Below, piece after piece: positions 55,301 to 64,000 of a DNA stretch of 64,000 nt (the first letter of the stretch is position 1; each line of letters begins with the position of its first letter). Both the position numbers and the translations under genes were made by a program. Origin of the DNA: Oegoconia quadripuncta (Eukaryota; Arthropoda; Insecta; Lepidoptera; Autostichidae); the NCBI GenBank assembly GCA_949316235.1, contig OX438748.1, positions 2,793,001 to 2,857,000 on the forward strand, in the 5' to 3' direction. The notes beneath the pieces were generated by a model that did no database searches, was not told the DNA's origin, and saw nothing but the letters and a program-made list of their open reading frames with translations.

Positions 55301-58300
55301 GTGTCGCACTTCAGTATTAAACCCCGATAGCAATACACCGCCTGCGAGCGGTTCGCGCTATTTACAAAATAGTGATATAGATAATGTTAATACCAGATAT
55401 AAAAAAAGGATTAAAAAAAAAACTACTTCAAAAAACCCGGAAAAAATAATTTAATTAAACTACTGCAATAACAATAATAATAATAATATAAATAATTAAT
55501 ATTAAATAATAATACTGAAAAGTATAAAATAATAAACCAGAGCAGAATGTTCTTTATAGATAGATATACACTATTATATCTAATGAGAATACAATACAAT
55601 TTATATGCTATGCGGGGGAGGGGGGGCTTTCTTTCTTTCTTTCCTACTTTTTCACCCTTTAATTCTTTCTTTAATTACTCTGGGGTCCAAGCTCACGTAG
55701 GGTCTACCTTCAGGAGGCGCCGTGCAGAGTACCACTGGTGATCCTGCCTTACAGGAGTTACAGTGGGAAGGAGAGCGGAGGAGGGATCTGTTGTTCCATA
55801 CTCACATGCTCGCAGGGCGCCGGCCAGGTGGTGTTGGAGGGTTTCTTGCCGTAGTTCTTGGGACGCTTGCGGGCGTGCTCCTGGCGGTGGTGCAGCCGCA
55901 GCAGCTCCGCGCTGCCGAACGTGGAGCCGCACACGCGGCATCCCGTGCTGTCACACAGCGACCAATAATACTACATTATTGCAAAGGCCGGGAAATAGGC
56001 AATTGCAGGTCGCGTATGAGTTTGAAGGCCGAGCCGTAGACGAGGACTTCACTAATACTTCACACAGGCAATTGCCATTTCCGCCTAGGCATTTATAGTG
56101 CTTTTCTCAAAAGAATGCAGGGAAATAATAAATATTTAAATAACAAATCAAGACGAATTTTCAGCTTTGCCGCCGATTTTCTATTTATCACCTGTGCCGA
56201 AAGGCAAACGCATTTACGCATACAGCCACGTGAACGCAATTTGTACTAAGCAAAGCGATTTTGGTATGCCAGGAATGATAAAAGAGATCCAATCAAAGAG
56301 TATATAATAACCCCAGCACGCCGTTTCATACAACATTGCTGGAGCGTTGTAATGTTCCAAATTCAAAAAACGCTCCTGCAATGGATTTATTTTTCGCTAT
56401 CAGTAAATTAGACTCTTCGCGTGTTCTTTTTTCGAAAGTAATGACAATATTTTCATGCATGTTTGAGAAAATAAATATTTAGGGCACTCACACCAATCAT
56501 CTAGTCCCGAACTAAGCGAAACTTGTACTATGGACACTAGATAACGGATAAACATACATAAATATTTATATAAACATCCATGACTCGGGAATAAATATTC
56601 GTATACATCATACAAACATTTACCCCTCGCGGGATTCGAACCCGCAACCGAAATTTAAGCCGCATCGGCGGCCGAAAAATTTATTTTACTTAAAAAATAA
56701 TGTACACATTTTACCAAAAATTACCGATATACACAATCGCAACACAAGAGGCAAAAATAAACTTTGTATGTTTAAGACACGCCTCCATAAAGTAACAAAC
56801 TCGTTTATGGGTCTCTGTATATACTTCTACGATAAGATCCCTAATGACGTACAGAACTTATCTCTGTACAAATTTAAAACTACTGTTAAACGGTAATTGT
56901 CCAACAAAGGTTACTACACCATTTTGGACTATTTAAATGATAAACATGCTTGGGATGAAGTGAGAAAAACTTGAGATTCTGATTCACACTAGTAGTATTT
57001 AAGCATCCGAATACGATGCAATATTGTTTTGGTTTCATTTTAATTATATAATAATATAATATAATATAATATAATATAATATAATATAATATAATATAAT
57101 ATAATATAATATAATATAATATAATATAATATAATATAATATAATATAATATAATATAATATAATATAATATAATATAATATAATATAATATAATATAAT
57201 ATAATATAATATAATATAATATAATATAATATAATATAATATAATATAATATAATATAATATAATATAATATAATATTGTTGTTTATTTGAGAAATTTAT
57301 TGACATGTAATTAAAATTCTTATTACTAATAAATAATATAATATAATATAATATTCCGGACACTTACACCAATCATCCAGTCCCAAACTAAGCAAAGCTT
57401 GTACTATGGATACTAGATAACGGATAAACATACATAAATATTTATATAAACATCCAAGACTCGGGAATAAATGTTCGTATTCATCACACAAACATTTACC
57501 CCTCGCGGGATTCGAACCCGCAACCGTTGGTTTCGCTGTTAGGGTCACTATCCACTACACCAATCGGCCGTAATTAATTAATAATAAGTACCTATTGATT
57601 TAGCGACAAACGTACGACGACGCGGGGCGGCGGCCGGCGCGTGAGTGAGTAACGAACGAAATAAACGCGGCACTCAGCCCTGTGAATGACTAGTCGGGAC
57701 GAGGCCGCCGTTGTACCTGTAGCTTCATACCAAAACTGCGGAGTGAACCAGGCCTGATATAGGTAGACTATACCCTGGGTAATGTCAGATCAATCACCTG
57801 AAGTCGTTGCTCGGCGTGTGCTTGACCGAGGTGACCATATGCCGCTTGTAAGCCTCCACTGAGATGAACTTCACGTCGCACTGAGCGCAGTACGGCCCGG
57901 ACTCCGCGTTCTCGGTCGACCCTTCCGGGGTTTCCTGCAGTTCATATCAGCAACATTAATAATAAATGAATAAAATAATAAAAAAAAAAAAAAAATATCC
58001 TTAGACATACACACAGCGCCATCTAGTTCCACAGTAAGCAACTATAGGCTTGTGTTGTGGATACCAGATGCTTGATATACTACGTGAGGACACGGCGCAG
58101 CACACCCTTGAGGAATGCCCAGCCTGGGCAGGGGAGCGCCGCGACCTCGTCGCAGCGGTAGGGGACGATCTCTCCTTGCCGGCCATAGTCAAGGCTATGG
58201 TCGGCGACGAGAGGTCGTGGAAAGCGGTCCTCTCCTTCTGCGAGAGCGTGATCTCGCAGAAGGAGGCGGCGGAGAGAGAGAGGGAGGCCGATCCCTCCTT

Positions 58301-61300
58301 TCATCCCATCCGCCGCAGACGCACTGGGACCCGGAGAAGGGCGTATGCCCACCTTCTCCCCCCTACCTAGCGAGGCTGGGTGGTGACTCCCCCGAGTCAC
58401 CACCCACACGCAAGCCTCGCGAGAAGGCGCGCGTGGTGTTCCCACGCGCCTTCTTGAGGTGGCTGGACCAGGAGATTCCTCCCTGCTGCAGCCTACAGGA
58501 GGGCCCGCGCCGCGCTGGCGTGGCTGCGGACGATTACCGAGGGGTACCCGTGGCCACGCCGCACAGGTGCGCGCGGAGGTACACCGGGGGGTTTTTAGTG
58601 GGTAGGACCGCTCCCGTCTGGAGCGGTGAGTCCCACATATCCTCGCCGCTGACCCCCGTCAGCGGCGGGTCGAACGCGTAAATGTGTTTTCCCCCCGTAA
58701 AAAAAAAAAAAAATGGTTGATATACTACGTAAATATTTTTTTTTGTAAATAAATAGGTACTAGGTTTAAGACCCGATTTCGAAAGACATATAAGCGAAAG
58801 CCATTTGTGCGACGCCAGATAATCGAAGTGCCATAAGAACGAAATGCCATTTAGCCGATGGGCCATTTAATCGAAATGACAAATATGCGAAAGCCATAAG
58901 ATCGAATGTACAGTTTTGCGATGAGTTCGAAAATGTTACAAATATGTCAACCTAATATCGAAGCTAATCCAACAATGTCGGGGTGCCCCGAGCGATATGA
59001 ATGGACGACCTGATAAAGATCGCAGGAAGTCGCTGGATGCAGGCCGCTTATAACCAGTCGCTCTAGAAATCTATGGGGGTCTATGTTCAGCAGTGGACGT
59101 CGGACGAAGTCGTTAGTATGCCAACAGCAAACTGAAATACTCACGGCTACATCCTTGTGCATCATGGTGCGGTGCATGGTGAGCCCCAGCTTGCTGACGA
59201 AGGAGTAGCCGCACACGCCGCATATGAAATCCGACGGATGTTTGATGCGCACGTGACTCAGGTATGACGTCCATTTACTAACCAGCACAATTTAACTATT
59301 TATTACAGATCCATCCATCCATCAGATTCAGTTACTAACAGTAGTCTTATAATCTACTAGTTTTCCGTGGATAAAAAGATTTGGCTGTATTGGCTCTGTA
59401 GCCTTTGCCTGTCCAAAAAGACTGTTAACAAAAAAAAATTCTTTACCACGGTCACAGTCTACAGTTTACATTATGTTTACGGTAAACTTTAAAGTTCTAA
59501 AAGTTAAATGTTTAGATTTGATCAATACTAATAAATACTAATTTTAATTAACTTTTTTTGGGATTGCACACTTTATGAAAATTAGTAAACCCTTTAGGAG
59601 TAACACTTGACCGTGATACCAAGTGTGTTTTTTTTATGCAATCACACCTGATGTTAAGTGAAGTGTTTTAACTTACGTGGAGATCTCGTCACAATACTGG
59701 CATTTATACGTGACTCCTTTGTGCCATCGCTGATGTTGTTTCGCTTGAGTACTGGAAAACAATTCATTATTATACATTACTAATAGGTACCAGTATAATA
59801 ACCGTTAAGTACTAATTTTATTGTAATATAATTAAAACTTCATTCAATTATAACGTTAACCATTGTCAGTAACATAATAAGAATCTTTAATTGGCATAGG
59901 TGTTTGGTATTAGTTTTCCGTACAAGAATTTGTAATAATGCTGTTGATAGGTAAATAAATAAATAAAATTATCCTCCTTTCCTTCACCTCAGGGGGGGGG
60001 GGGGGTGGCGAAGCCGATGTCACTCCCTTTTGCCTTGACTATTCAAAATCCTATGTCAATAGCTCATCTAACTCTGCCTCCAAACAGCAATGTTAATAGT
60101 ATTGTTGCATTCCGGTTGTCAGAGATAAGACAGCCAGTCTCCCAAATGAGATGGTGTACATCACCTCGATCGTGCAATTTCTCACCTCAGCAAATTCCAT
60201 AGTAACACGCTTTTCATTCTCTCATATGTAATTACTTTACGTTCGCCCATCATACAGTAAGCACACATACTGTTACCATTTCTATAAATAAATCAAGTAA
60301 TTATTATTAAGTTTATCTTTGTTCCTGTATCATCATATCAGCATCAATTATCAACCTGTATGAGTCGAGCAAGGGCTCATACAGATGGGGTTTCCGGGTC
60401 GTACGCCTCCACCTTCGGCCTCATCTTCACTTAACATCAGGTGTGATTGAGGTCAAGTGCAAATCCGTTCAAGAACTAAGGTAATGAATATTTTTTTATT
60501 CTTATTCACATCAATTTCGTCGTCTAGTAGATAGATAGATAAAAAGTGTAGTGGAATAATTTAGAATATTCATCTTTTTACACAGCTGCTCCAGTGGCGT
60601 AAGGTTTTCGGGTCTACGTATGTAGTTTTCTATGAAACTCACAGGAGTTACAGGTTACAGAACCTAAAGCTAGGATCCATTTTTTGGTAAAAATCCAACA
60701 TGGCGCCCGAAAATGCTGTGGGATTTTTGGCTGTTACCCGATTGCTCAAGGAAGGAGAGTAATATTTTTCAAGTGTATGTAGATGTAGATCCCTTTTACA
60801 ATAAATACAGCGATGAACTCGGACGTGTACAACGCAAGATTCTCAGATCAATGAATTATAGATGCTTTCGTTCAAGGGCTACCTACGGGCTTTTAGAAAA
60901 ATTTTCCTTACCTACATTGAAAACTAGACGATTACTCCTGGATTGCATGTTTTTATATAGTTTGCTGCATAACAATATTGGTGAATGAAATTAATTACAA
61001 TTTACCTAGTCGTTCTCTAAGAATAAGGGAATTATACCCACATCGCTTGTTTGCGTTTAACACAAGCAGAACGCATGCAGGGGAGCGTGCCCCCTGTGTC
61101 GACTGACTAACATCTATAATAAATATCTAACGGATGTGGATATATTCTTTTTGTCTAAAAACCAATATAAGAAACAGTGTTTGGAAGTCCTGTCGGACAT
61201 TGGTGATACTTAAGATTTAAATTAACTGGTTCGGATTGCTTTTCTGTCTTTGCAGTTATATATAAAATTGTCGGGGCTAACGGAGTTGGTTACACAATGA

Positions 61301-63192
61301 CCTCCATTGTCTACATATAAGATAATAAAACATAATTGTATTGTGTAGCTGTTAGTTGTCCTGAATAAAATAAAATAAAATTTCTGTTACCTTCTGTAGC
61401 CTAAACGGATTGACCTTTTTAGAAATTTAAAGGTGTAATTCGAGTCGTCTTGATCCCTAGAGTGTTATAGAATACATTTTATGGTAAAAAATTCAACATG
61501 GCGCCCGCAAAATATAGTTTTAAAACTTAAATAGTCATTAAATACTATGTTATTAATAAAAAATTCAACATGGCGCCCGCAAAATATAGTTTTAAAACTT
61601 AAATAGTTATTAAATACTATGTTATTATTAAAAAATTCAACATGGCGCCCGCAAAATATAGTTTTAAAACTTAAATAGTTATTAAATACTATGTTATTAT
61701 TAAAATATTCAACATGGCGCCCGCAAAATATAGTTTTAAAACTTAAATAGTTATTAAATACTATGTTATTATTAAAATATTCAACATGGCGCCCGCAAAA
61801 TATAGTTTTAAAACTTAAATAGTTATTAAATACTATGTTATTATTAAAAAATTCAACATGGCGCCCGCAAAATATAGTTTTAAAACTTAAATAGTTATTA
61901 AATACTATGTTATTATTAAAATATTCAACATGGCGCCCGCAAAATATAGTTTTAAAACTTAAATAGTTATTAAATACTATGTTATTATTAAAATATTCAA
62001 CATGGCGCCCGCAAAATATAGTTTTAAAACTTAAATAGTTATTAAATACTATGTTATTATTAAAATATTCAACATGGCGCCCGCAAAATATAGTTTTAAA
62101 ACTTAAATAGTTATTAAATACTATGTTATTATTAAAATATTCAACATGGCGCCCGCAAAATATAGTTTTAAAACTTAAATAGTTATTAAATACTATGTTA
62201 TTATTAAAATATTCAACATGGCGCCCGCAAAATATAGTTTTAAAACTTAAATAGTTATTAAATACTATGTTATTATTAAAATATTCAACATGGCGCCCGC
62301 AAAATATAGTTTTAAAACTTAAATAGTTCTTAAATACTTTGTTACTATTAAAAAATTCAACATGGCGCCCGCAAAATATAGTTTTAAAACTTAAATAGTT
62401 AATAAATACCATGTTATTATAAAAATCGGTTAATTAATAATGAACTGTTCTCACGTGGTTTTGGAGACATAAGGGCAAGAGCGACAGGAGTATTTCTTCT
62501 CGTGGTGTGAGGCGTGCTTCTGCAGGGTGCGCTTCGTCTTGAAACGGAACTTGCAGATCGGACACTCGATGTCACCGGCGGACTGAACATGTGAAAATAA
62601 AATTAAAATAAATAATATAGTCCCCAACCCGCATTGGGCCAGCGTGGTGGACTATGGACCATACTCCCTCATTATACGAGGGAATGCCTATATCCCTGCA
62701 GTGGGATGTTTACGGGCTGAGATGATTATAAATAAATAAATAAAATAACTTTAGCATACACACAGCGCCATCTAGTTCCACAGTAAGCAACTATAGGCTT
62801 GTGTTGTGGATACCAGATGGTTGATAATACTTCATAAACACATTTTTTTTTGTAAATAAATACTTATTATAAATGAAAACATCCATAACTCGGGTACACA
62901 TGTCCGTAGTATTCATCACACAAACATATGCCCCTAGCGGGATTCGAACCCGCAACCTTTTGGTATAGTGGGCAGAAGTTGCCAACCACTACACCAAACA
63001 GGAAGTTACACTACAAAAATTACGTATTTTTACTGGACTATGTTATCAACAGACCGGATCGTGTTTCGCGACGTGATGTTTGAACGCGTGCGTGTCTATG
63101 AACCCCTTGTAGCACTGGTCGCACTGGTAGGGTGCGTTCAGGTAGTTGGACGAGTGCTGACGCTTCGTTATCTCTTCCAGCTGCTCGGCCAT
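49101..63192 (-). CDS. C2H2 zinc-finger protein, 12 fingers, 3' part of gene, 9 exons
   Basis: Probable nuclear DNA-binding protein; target and orthologue not identified. Exons in order: 63055-63192, 62455-62582, 59677-59751, 59145-59277, 57798-57934, 55806-55947, 55085-55204, 53309-53506, 49101-49331; 1302 nt, 433 residues plus stop, phases all agree. Twelve Cys-x2-Cys-x12-His fingers can be read. The His spacing is 3 or 4, except finger 6, where it is 6. Linkers are mostly not the TGEKP type; [10 protein letters not shown] precedes finger 12. Introns cut fingers 3, 4, 8, 9 and 11. The first exon here starts ATGGCC right after an acceptor, so earlier coding exons beyond base 64000 are likely. 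Confidence 0.93.
49387..49415 (+). mobile_element. SINE-B head, detached
   Basis: GACGACCGGTTGGTGTAGTG then GATAGTG; the body seems to resume at 49961. Confidence 0.5.
49416..49753 (-). mobile_element. SINE-A, near full length
   Basis: Complete reverse copy with a T-run (tail) start and head TTGAGCCACGGAGGCGGT. Confidence 0.8.
49961..50165 (+). mobile_element. SINE-B body
   Basis: GTGATCCTGTCAGCGAAACC, GGTTGCGGGTTCGAATCCCG through GTGTAAGTGTCCGAAATATT. Confidence 0.75.
50283..50879. mobile_element. ggtgtcgattcgg element, 0.6 kb copy
   Basis: GGTGTCGATTCGGATGTACA at the left, TGTACATCCGAATCGACAC at the right; no coding frame. Confidence 0.7.
52150..52408 (+). mobile_element. SINE-C
   Basis: GACGATCTGTTTGGTGTAGT, GGTTGCGGGTTCGAATCCCG, ending GATGTCGCTGTGTGTATGTC. 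Confidence 0.8.
52520..52680 (-). repeat. Retroposon 3' end, family F
   Basis: CAATACAAATACACTTTATT, GCACAACAGATAAGAAAATA; reverse complement of 19556-19725. Confidence 0.65.
52929..53170 (-). mobile_element. SINE-B
   Basis: Complete copy with a GATAA duplication in the body; ends CACTACACCAATCGGTCGTC. Confidence 0.8.
53309..53506 (-). CDS. Zinc-finger gene exon h (end of 9, finger 10, most of 11)
   Basis: [40 protein letters not shown], then [19 protein letters not shown]. Acceptor CCCTAG, donor GTGAGT. Confidence 0.94.
53561..53890 (+). mobile_element. SINE-A, near full length
   Basis: Head ACCGCCTCCGTGGCTCAATG to tail CTAACCCGTTGCGG plus an A run; starts 54 bp upstream of exon h. Confidence 0.8.
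54127..54300 (-). mobile_element. SINE-A, truncated
   Basis: The 3' and middle parts only, diverged; no head. Confidence 0.6.
54301..55084 (-). other. Zinc-finger gene intron 7, remainder
   Basis: A family K tail at 54503-54580 with a long A run; otherwise AT-rich and unrecognised. Confidence 0.5.
55085..55204 (-). CDS. Zinc-finger gene exon g (rest of 8, start of 9)
   Basis: [40 protein letters not shown]. The intron falls between the two cysteines of finger 8. Acceptor TTGCAG, donor GTATGT. Confidence 0.92.
55620..55755 (-). mobile_element. Dispersed element piece shared with 35543-35680
   Basis: The reverse complement reads GCACGGCGCCTCCTGAAGGT, TTGGACCCCAGAGTAATTAA, GAAAAAGTAGGAAAGAAAG. 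Its edge is about 50 bp from the exon f donor. Confidence 0.55.
55806..55947 (-). CDS. Zinc-finger gene exon f (finger 7, start of 8)
   Basis: [49 protein letters not shown]-rich. Acceptor GACAG, donor GTGAGT. Confidence 0.9.
56466..56650 (-). mobile_element. SINE-B, head lost
   Basis: The body ends abruptly after GGATTCGAACCCGCAACCG, at the LINE junction. Confidence 0.7.
56690..57045 (+). pseudogene. LINE C-terminal fragment leading into (TAATA)n
   Basis: One frame reads [38 protein letters not shown], an in-frame stop, then [20 protein letters not shown]. The same family as 26225-26479. Confidence 0.75.
57046..57276 (+). repeat. (TAATA)n microsatellite, about 46 units
   Basis: A pure run starting in the LINE tail. 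The long minus-strand open frame over it is a by-product of the repeat. Confidence 0.95.
57343..57571 (-). mobile_element. SINE-B
   Basis: Complete copy; its 3' tail carries a short (TAATA)n run. Confidence 0.78.
57798..57934 (-). CDS. Zinc-finger gene exon e (finger 6)
   Basis: [45 protein letters not shown]. The His-x6-His spacing is non-standard. Acceptor CTGCAG, donor GTGATT. Confidence 0.9.
57985..58757 (-). mobile_element. SINE-C split by an R1-like LINE
   Basis: The C 3' half is 57985-58085 and it resumes at 58714. The tRNA-like head is missing past 58757. Confidence 0.75.
58086..58713 (+). mobile_element. 5'-truncated R1-like non-LTR element with poly-A
   Basis: A GC-rich insert ending in an A run (58699-58713). 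It is flanked by a target duplication: TTGATATACTACGT at 58072-58085 and 58717-58730, extendable to 17 bp with one mismatch. It encodes the last part of ORF2, [20 protein letters not shown] to LLPPT, with stop at 58368-58370. The H-x4-C block plus this tail is typical of the R1 clade; the clade is from memory. Confidence 0.8.
58977..59105 (-). repeat. Dispersed repeat family H
   Basis: CGACCTGATAAAGATCGCAG, AAGTCGCTGGATGCAGGCCG, ATGTTCAGCAGTGGACGTC. 40 bp from exon d. Confidence 0.6.
59145..59277 (-). CDS. Zinc-finger gene exon d (end of 4, finger 5)
   Basis: [44 protein letters not shown]. Acceptor GGTTAG, donor GTGAGT. Confidence 0.9.
59278..59676 (-). other. Zinc-finger gene intron 3
   Basis: AT-rich; a 30-bp SINE-A tail remnant near 59636-59665. 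Nothing else recognised. Confidence 0.45.
59677..59751 (-). CDS. Zinc-finger gene exon c (end of 3, start of 4)
   Basis: 75 nt: [24 protein letters not shown]. The His pair of finger 3 and the Cys pair of finger 4. Acceptor TTCCAG, donor GTAAGT. Confidence 0.9.
60061..60470 (+). mobile_element. SINE-A split by a 230-bp insertion
   Basis: The A body at 60061-60158 and its 3' part at 60386-60470. AGATGG occurs at both junctions. The inserted DNA is not identified. Confidence 0.6.
60600..60720 (+). repeat. Dispersed repeat related to the 72-bp array
   Basis: GGTAAAAATCCAACATGGCG and CCCGAAAATGCTG; similar text precedes the array at 61385-61500 and occurs at 20671-20790. Confidence 0.5.
60765..61378 (+). 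pseudogene. LINE C-terminal fragment with 3' UTR
   Basis: [40 protein letters not shown], then frameshifts. Ends CCTGAATAAAATAAAATAAA-like. Confidence 0.7.
61477..62413. repeat. 72-bp minisatellite, 13 units
   Basis: Unit contains TTCAACATGGCGCCCGCAAA, then TATAGTTTTAAAACTTAAAT and an AT-rich end. Most units differ at one or two sites. Because 72 is a multiple of three the minus strand stays open, but this is not a gene. In zinc-finger gene intron 2, ending about 42 bp from the exon b donor. Confidence 0.95.
62455..62582 (-). CDS. Zinc-finger gene exon b (finger 2, start of 3)
   Basis: [42 protein letters not shown]. Acceptor TTTCAG, donor GTGAGA. Confidence 0.92.
62622..62730 (+). mobile_element. 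SINE family D, 3' part
   Basis: CCCCAACCCGCATTGGGCCA, GCGTGGTGGACTATGGACCA, CTGCAGTGGGATGTTTACGG. Confidence 0.65.
62731..63002 (-). mobile_element. SINE-C
   Basis: Complete reverse copy ending CACTACACCAAACAGG; about 50 bp from exon a. Confidence 0.8.
63055..63192 (-). CDS. Zinc-finger gene exon a (finger 1)
   Basis: [46 protein letters not shown]. Acceptor CTCCAG; donor GTCTGT is unusual, but phase and the next exon support it. Confidence 0.85.
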
Positions 63193-63212
63193 CTGGAGGA
63201 AAAGTATTATTT

Positions 63213-63670
63213 AACCGCCTCCGTGGCTCAATGTGGATCTTCAAGAGCAGGGTGAATAGGCATCTACTGTGATCGCGTGCTTCATCTTCGGCCACATCGT
63301 CACTTCCCATCAGGTGACATTGTGGTCAAACGCGTATCCAGTTAACCATAAAAAAAATGTAAACAACATTGGGTTTACGATTCGGAGATCGCGGGTTCGA
63401 TCCCCAGCGGCGTACATGTTTAAGTACTCAAGTACTAGGTTTGGTTGGTGGTAGGGCATTTTAAATGTCCGCCTGGCTAGCTACCGCTATCTTATCTAAA
63501 TCTGCCGGCAAGCAGCAATGTTAATAGCATTGTTGTGTTCCGGTTGTCAGAGATAAGATAGCCAGTCCCCCAATGTGTTGGGGTTTCCGGGTCAGTACGC
63601 TTCCACCTTCGACCTCATCTTCACTTACATCAGGTGTGATTGAGGTCGAGTACTAACCCGTTGTGCATAT
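63213..63670 (+). mobile_element. SINE-A split by retroposon E
   Basis: Head AACCGCCTCCGTGGCTCAAT to 63234, body resuming at about 63357 (TGTAAACAACATTGGG) to CTAACCCGTTGTGC. Confidence 0.8.
63235..63356 (+). mobile_element. Retroposon family E with A tail
   Basis: Starts GGATCTTCAAGAGCAGGGTG, ends GTTAACCATAAAAAAA; AATGT is found at both junctions, as expected of a target duplication. Confidence 0.7.
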
Positions 63671-63846
63671 AAAGAAAACCAACCAAATCTGACGTATCGT
63701 CCTTACAGGTTATATCTGAATCGTAGTATCCTCTTGGTGAATCAATCACTATTTTTTTATTTTCATAGGTAAATTTTTTTTAGCTGCTCCCTACATATTG
63801 ATAGGGTAGAAATGACATTTTATTTGGATATTTCTTTGGGTTAATT

Positions 63847-63970
63847 CAAAAGGCATGTGAAGTACCCAACACGCATTGGGCCAGCTTGGTGGACTATGGC
63901 CCATACTCCTTCATTATACGAGGCAAGGCCTATATCCCTGCAGTGGGATGTTTACGGGCTGATGATGATT
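63847..63970 (+). mobile_element. SINE family D, 3' part
   Basis: AAAGGCATGTGAAGTACCCA, GCTTGGTGGACTATGGCCCA, GTGGGATGTTTACGGGCTGA. Confidence 0.65.
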
Positions 63971-64000
63971 TCTTTAGGGATTTCAGATTTGATTCTATAG

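Larger units (their letters stand above)
55948..57797 (-). other. Zinc-finger gene intron 5
   Basis: Contains two SINE-B copies, a LINE 3' end and a 230-bp pentanucleotide array. 55960-56465 shows nothing recognised. Confidence 0.5.
63193..64000 (-). other. Zinc-finger gene intron upstream of exon a
   Basis: Filled by SINE-A with an inserted family E copy and a family D 3' part. No further zinc-finger exon was recognised before the window end. Confidence 0.6.

Noticed and set aside
55039..55338. Arg/Ser-rich frames near 55.0-55.3 kb
   Set aside because: Wrong-frame readings of zinc-finger exon g; the true frame shows the Cys and His ligands.
57040..57363. 107-codon frame of repeated Ile-Leu-Tyr-Tyr residues
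   Set aside because: Translation of the (TAATA)n microsatellite.
58080..58681. Overlapping open frames on both strands at 58080-58445, 58115-58681 and 58534-58866
   Set aside because: They are shadows in a GC-rich LINE 3' end. Only the frame ending at 58370 matches LINE ORF2.
61465..62412. 315-codon minus-strand open frame of 24-residue repeats
   Set aside because: It is the 72-bp minisatellite read in a frame that happens to lack stops (72 is divisible by three). No start context, no homology, and units vary at positions with no coding pattern.
61477..62413. Second possible CRISPR-like array
   Set aside because: Whole 72-bp units repeat with no variable spacer between conserved repeats.

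Overview
This is eukaryotic nuclear DNA, almost certainly from a moth or butterfly. It is AT-rich and intron-rich. It carries many tRNA-headed SINEs, LINE 3' ends, a mag-like Ty3/gypsy element and small inverted-repeat transposons of the kinds common in Lepidoptera. The order is inferred from repeat style and protein resemblance, not from a database search. No bacterial operons, CRISPR arrays or rRNA genes are present, and no free-standing tRNA gene could be defended.

Four host genes were reconstructed exon by exon. Every proposed intron begins GT and ends AG, and the reading phase carries through every junction. (1) 212-18701, minus: the TFIIH helicase XPD/ERCC2, residues 1 to about 493 in 12 exons; the C-terminal third lies beyond base 1. 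(2) 23102-30162, plus: a complete NIT2-type omega-amidase, 6 exons, 305 residues. (3) 33210-45356, minus: a complete FAD-dependent D-amino-acid/D-aspartate oxidase, 8 exons, 336 residues, ending in the peroxisomal signal SKL. (4) 49101-63192, minus: the C-terminal 433 residues of a 12-finger C2H2 zinc-finger protein in 9 exons; its 5' end lies beyond base 64000. XPD and NIT2 are divergent across 4.4 kb. NIT2 and the oxidase are convergent across 3 kb. The genes are functionally unrelated (DNA repair/transcription, amide clearance, D-amino-acid oxidation, DNA binding), as expected for ordinary animal gene order.

The rest of the window is mostly transposable-element debris. The standout is a 4.45 kb Ty3/gypsy element at 12806-17256. 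It has 109-bp LTRs that I read as identical, a 5-bp target duplication and one uninterrupted 1340-codon gag-pol frame, and it sits inside an older LINE in XPD intron 3. Others include an R1-like LINE end with a target duplication inside a SINE, and a piece of a second LTR element splitting a SINE. A terminal-inverted-repeat element carries a THAP-like zinc-finger remnant. There are several foldback MITEs, and at least three SINE families (called A, B and C here) with repeated nesting. Two minisatellites (72-bp unit at 61.48-62.41 kb; about 23-bp unit at 39.3-40.04 kb) each end close to a splice donor. Two long (TAATA)n arrays each follow a LINE 3' end.

I did not find a clearly new multi-gene system. 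The best leads are the apparently recent LTR element, the THAP-containing element, the 72-bp array that grew from a dispersed repeat, and the zinc-finger gene whose introns cut through individual fingers. Repeat boundaries are approximate to a few bases unless a target duplication is named.
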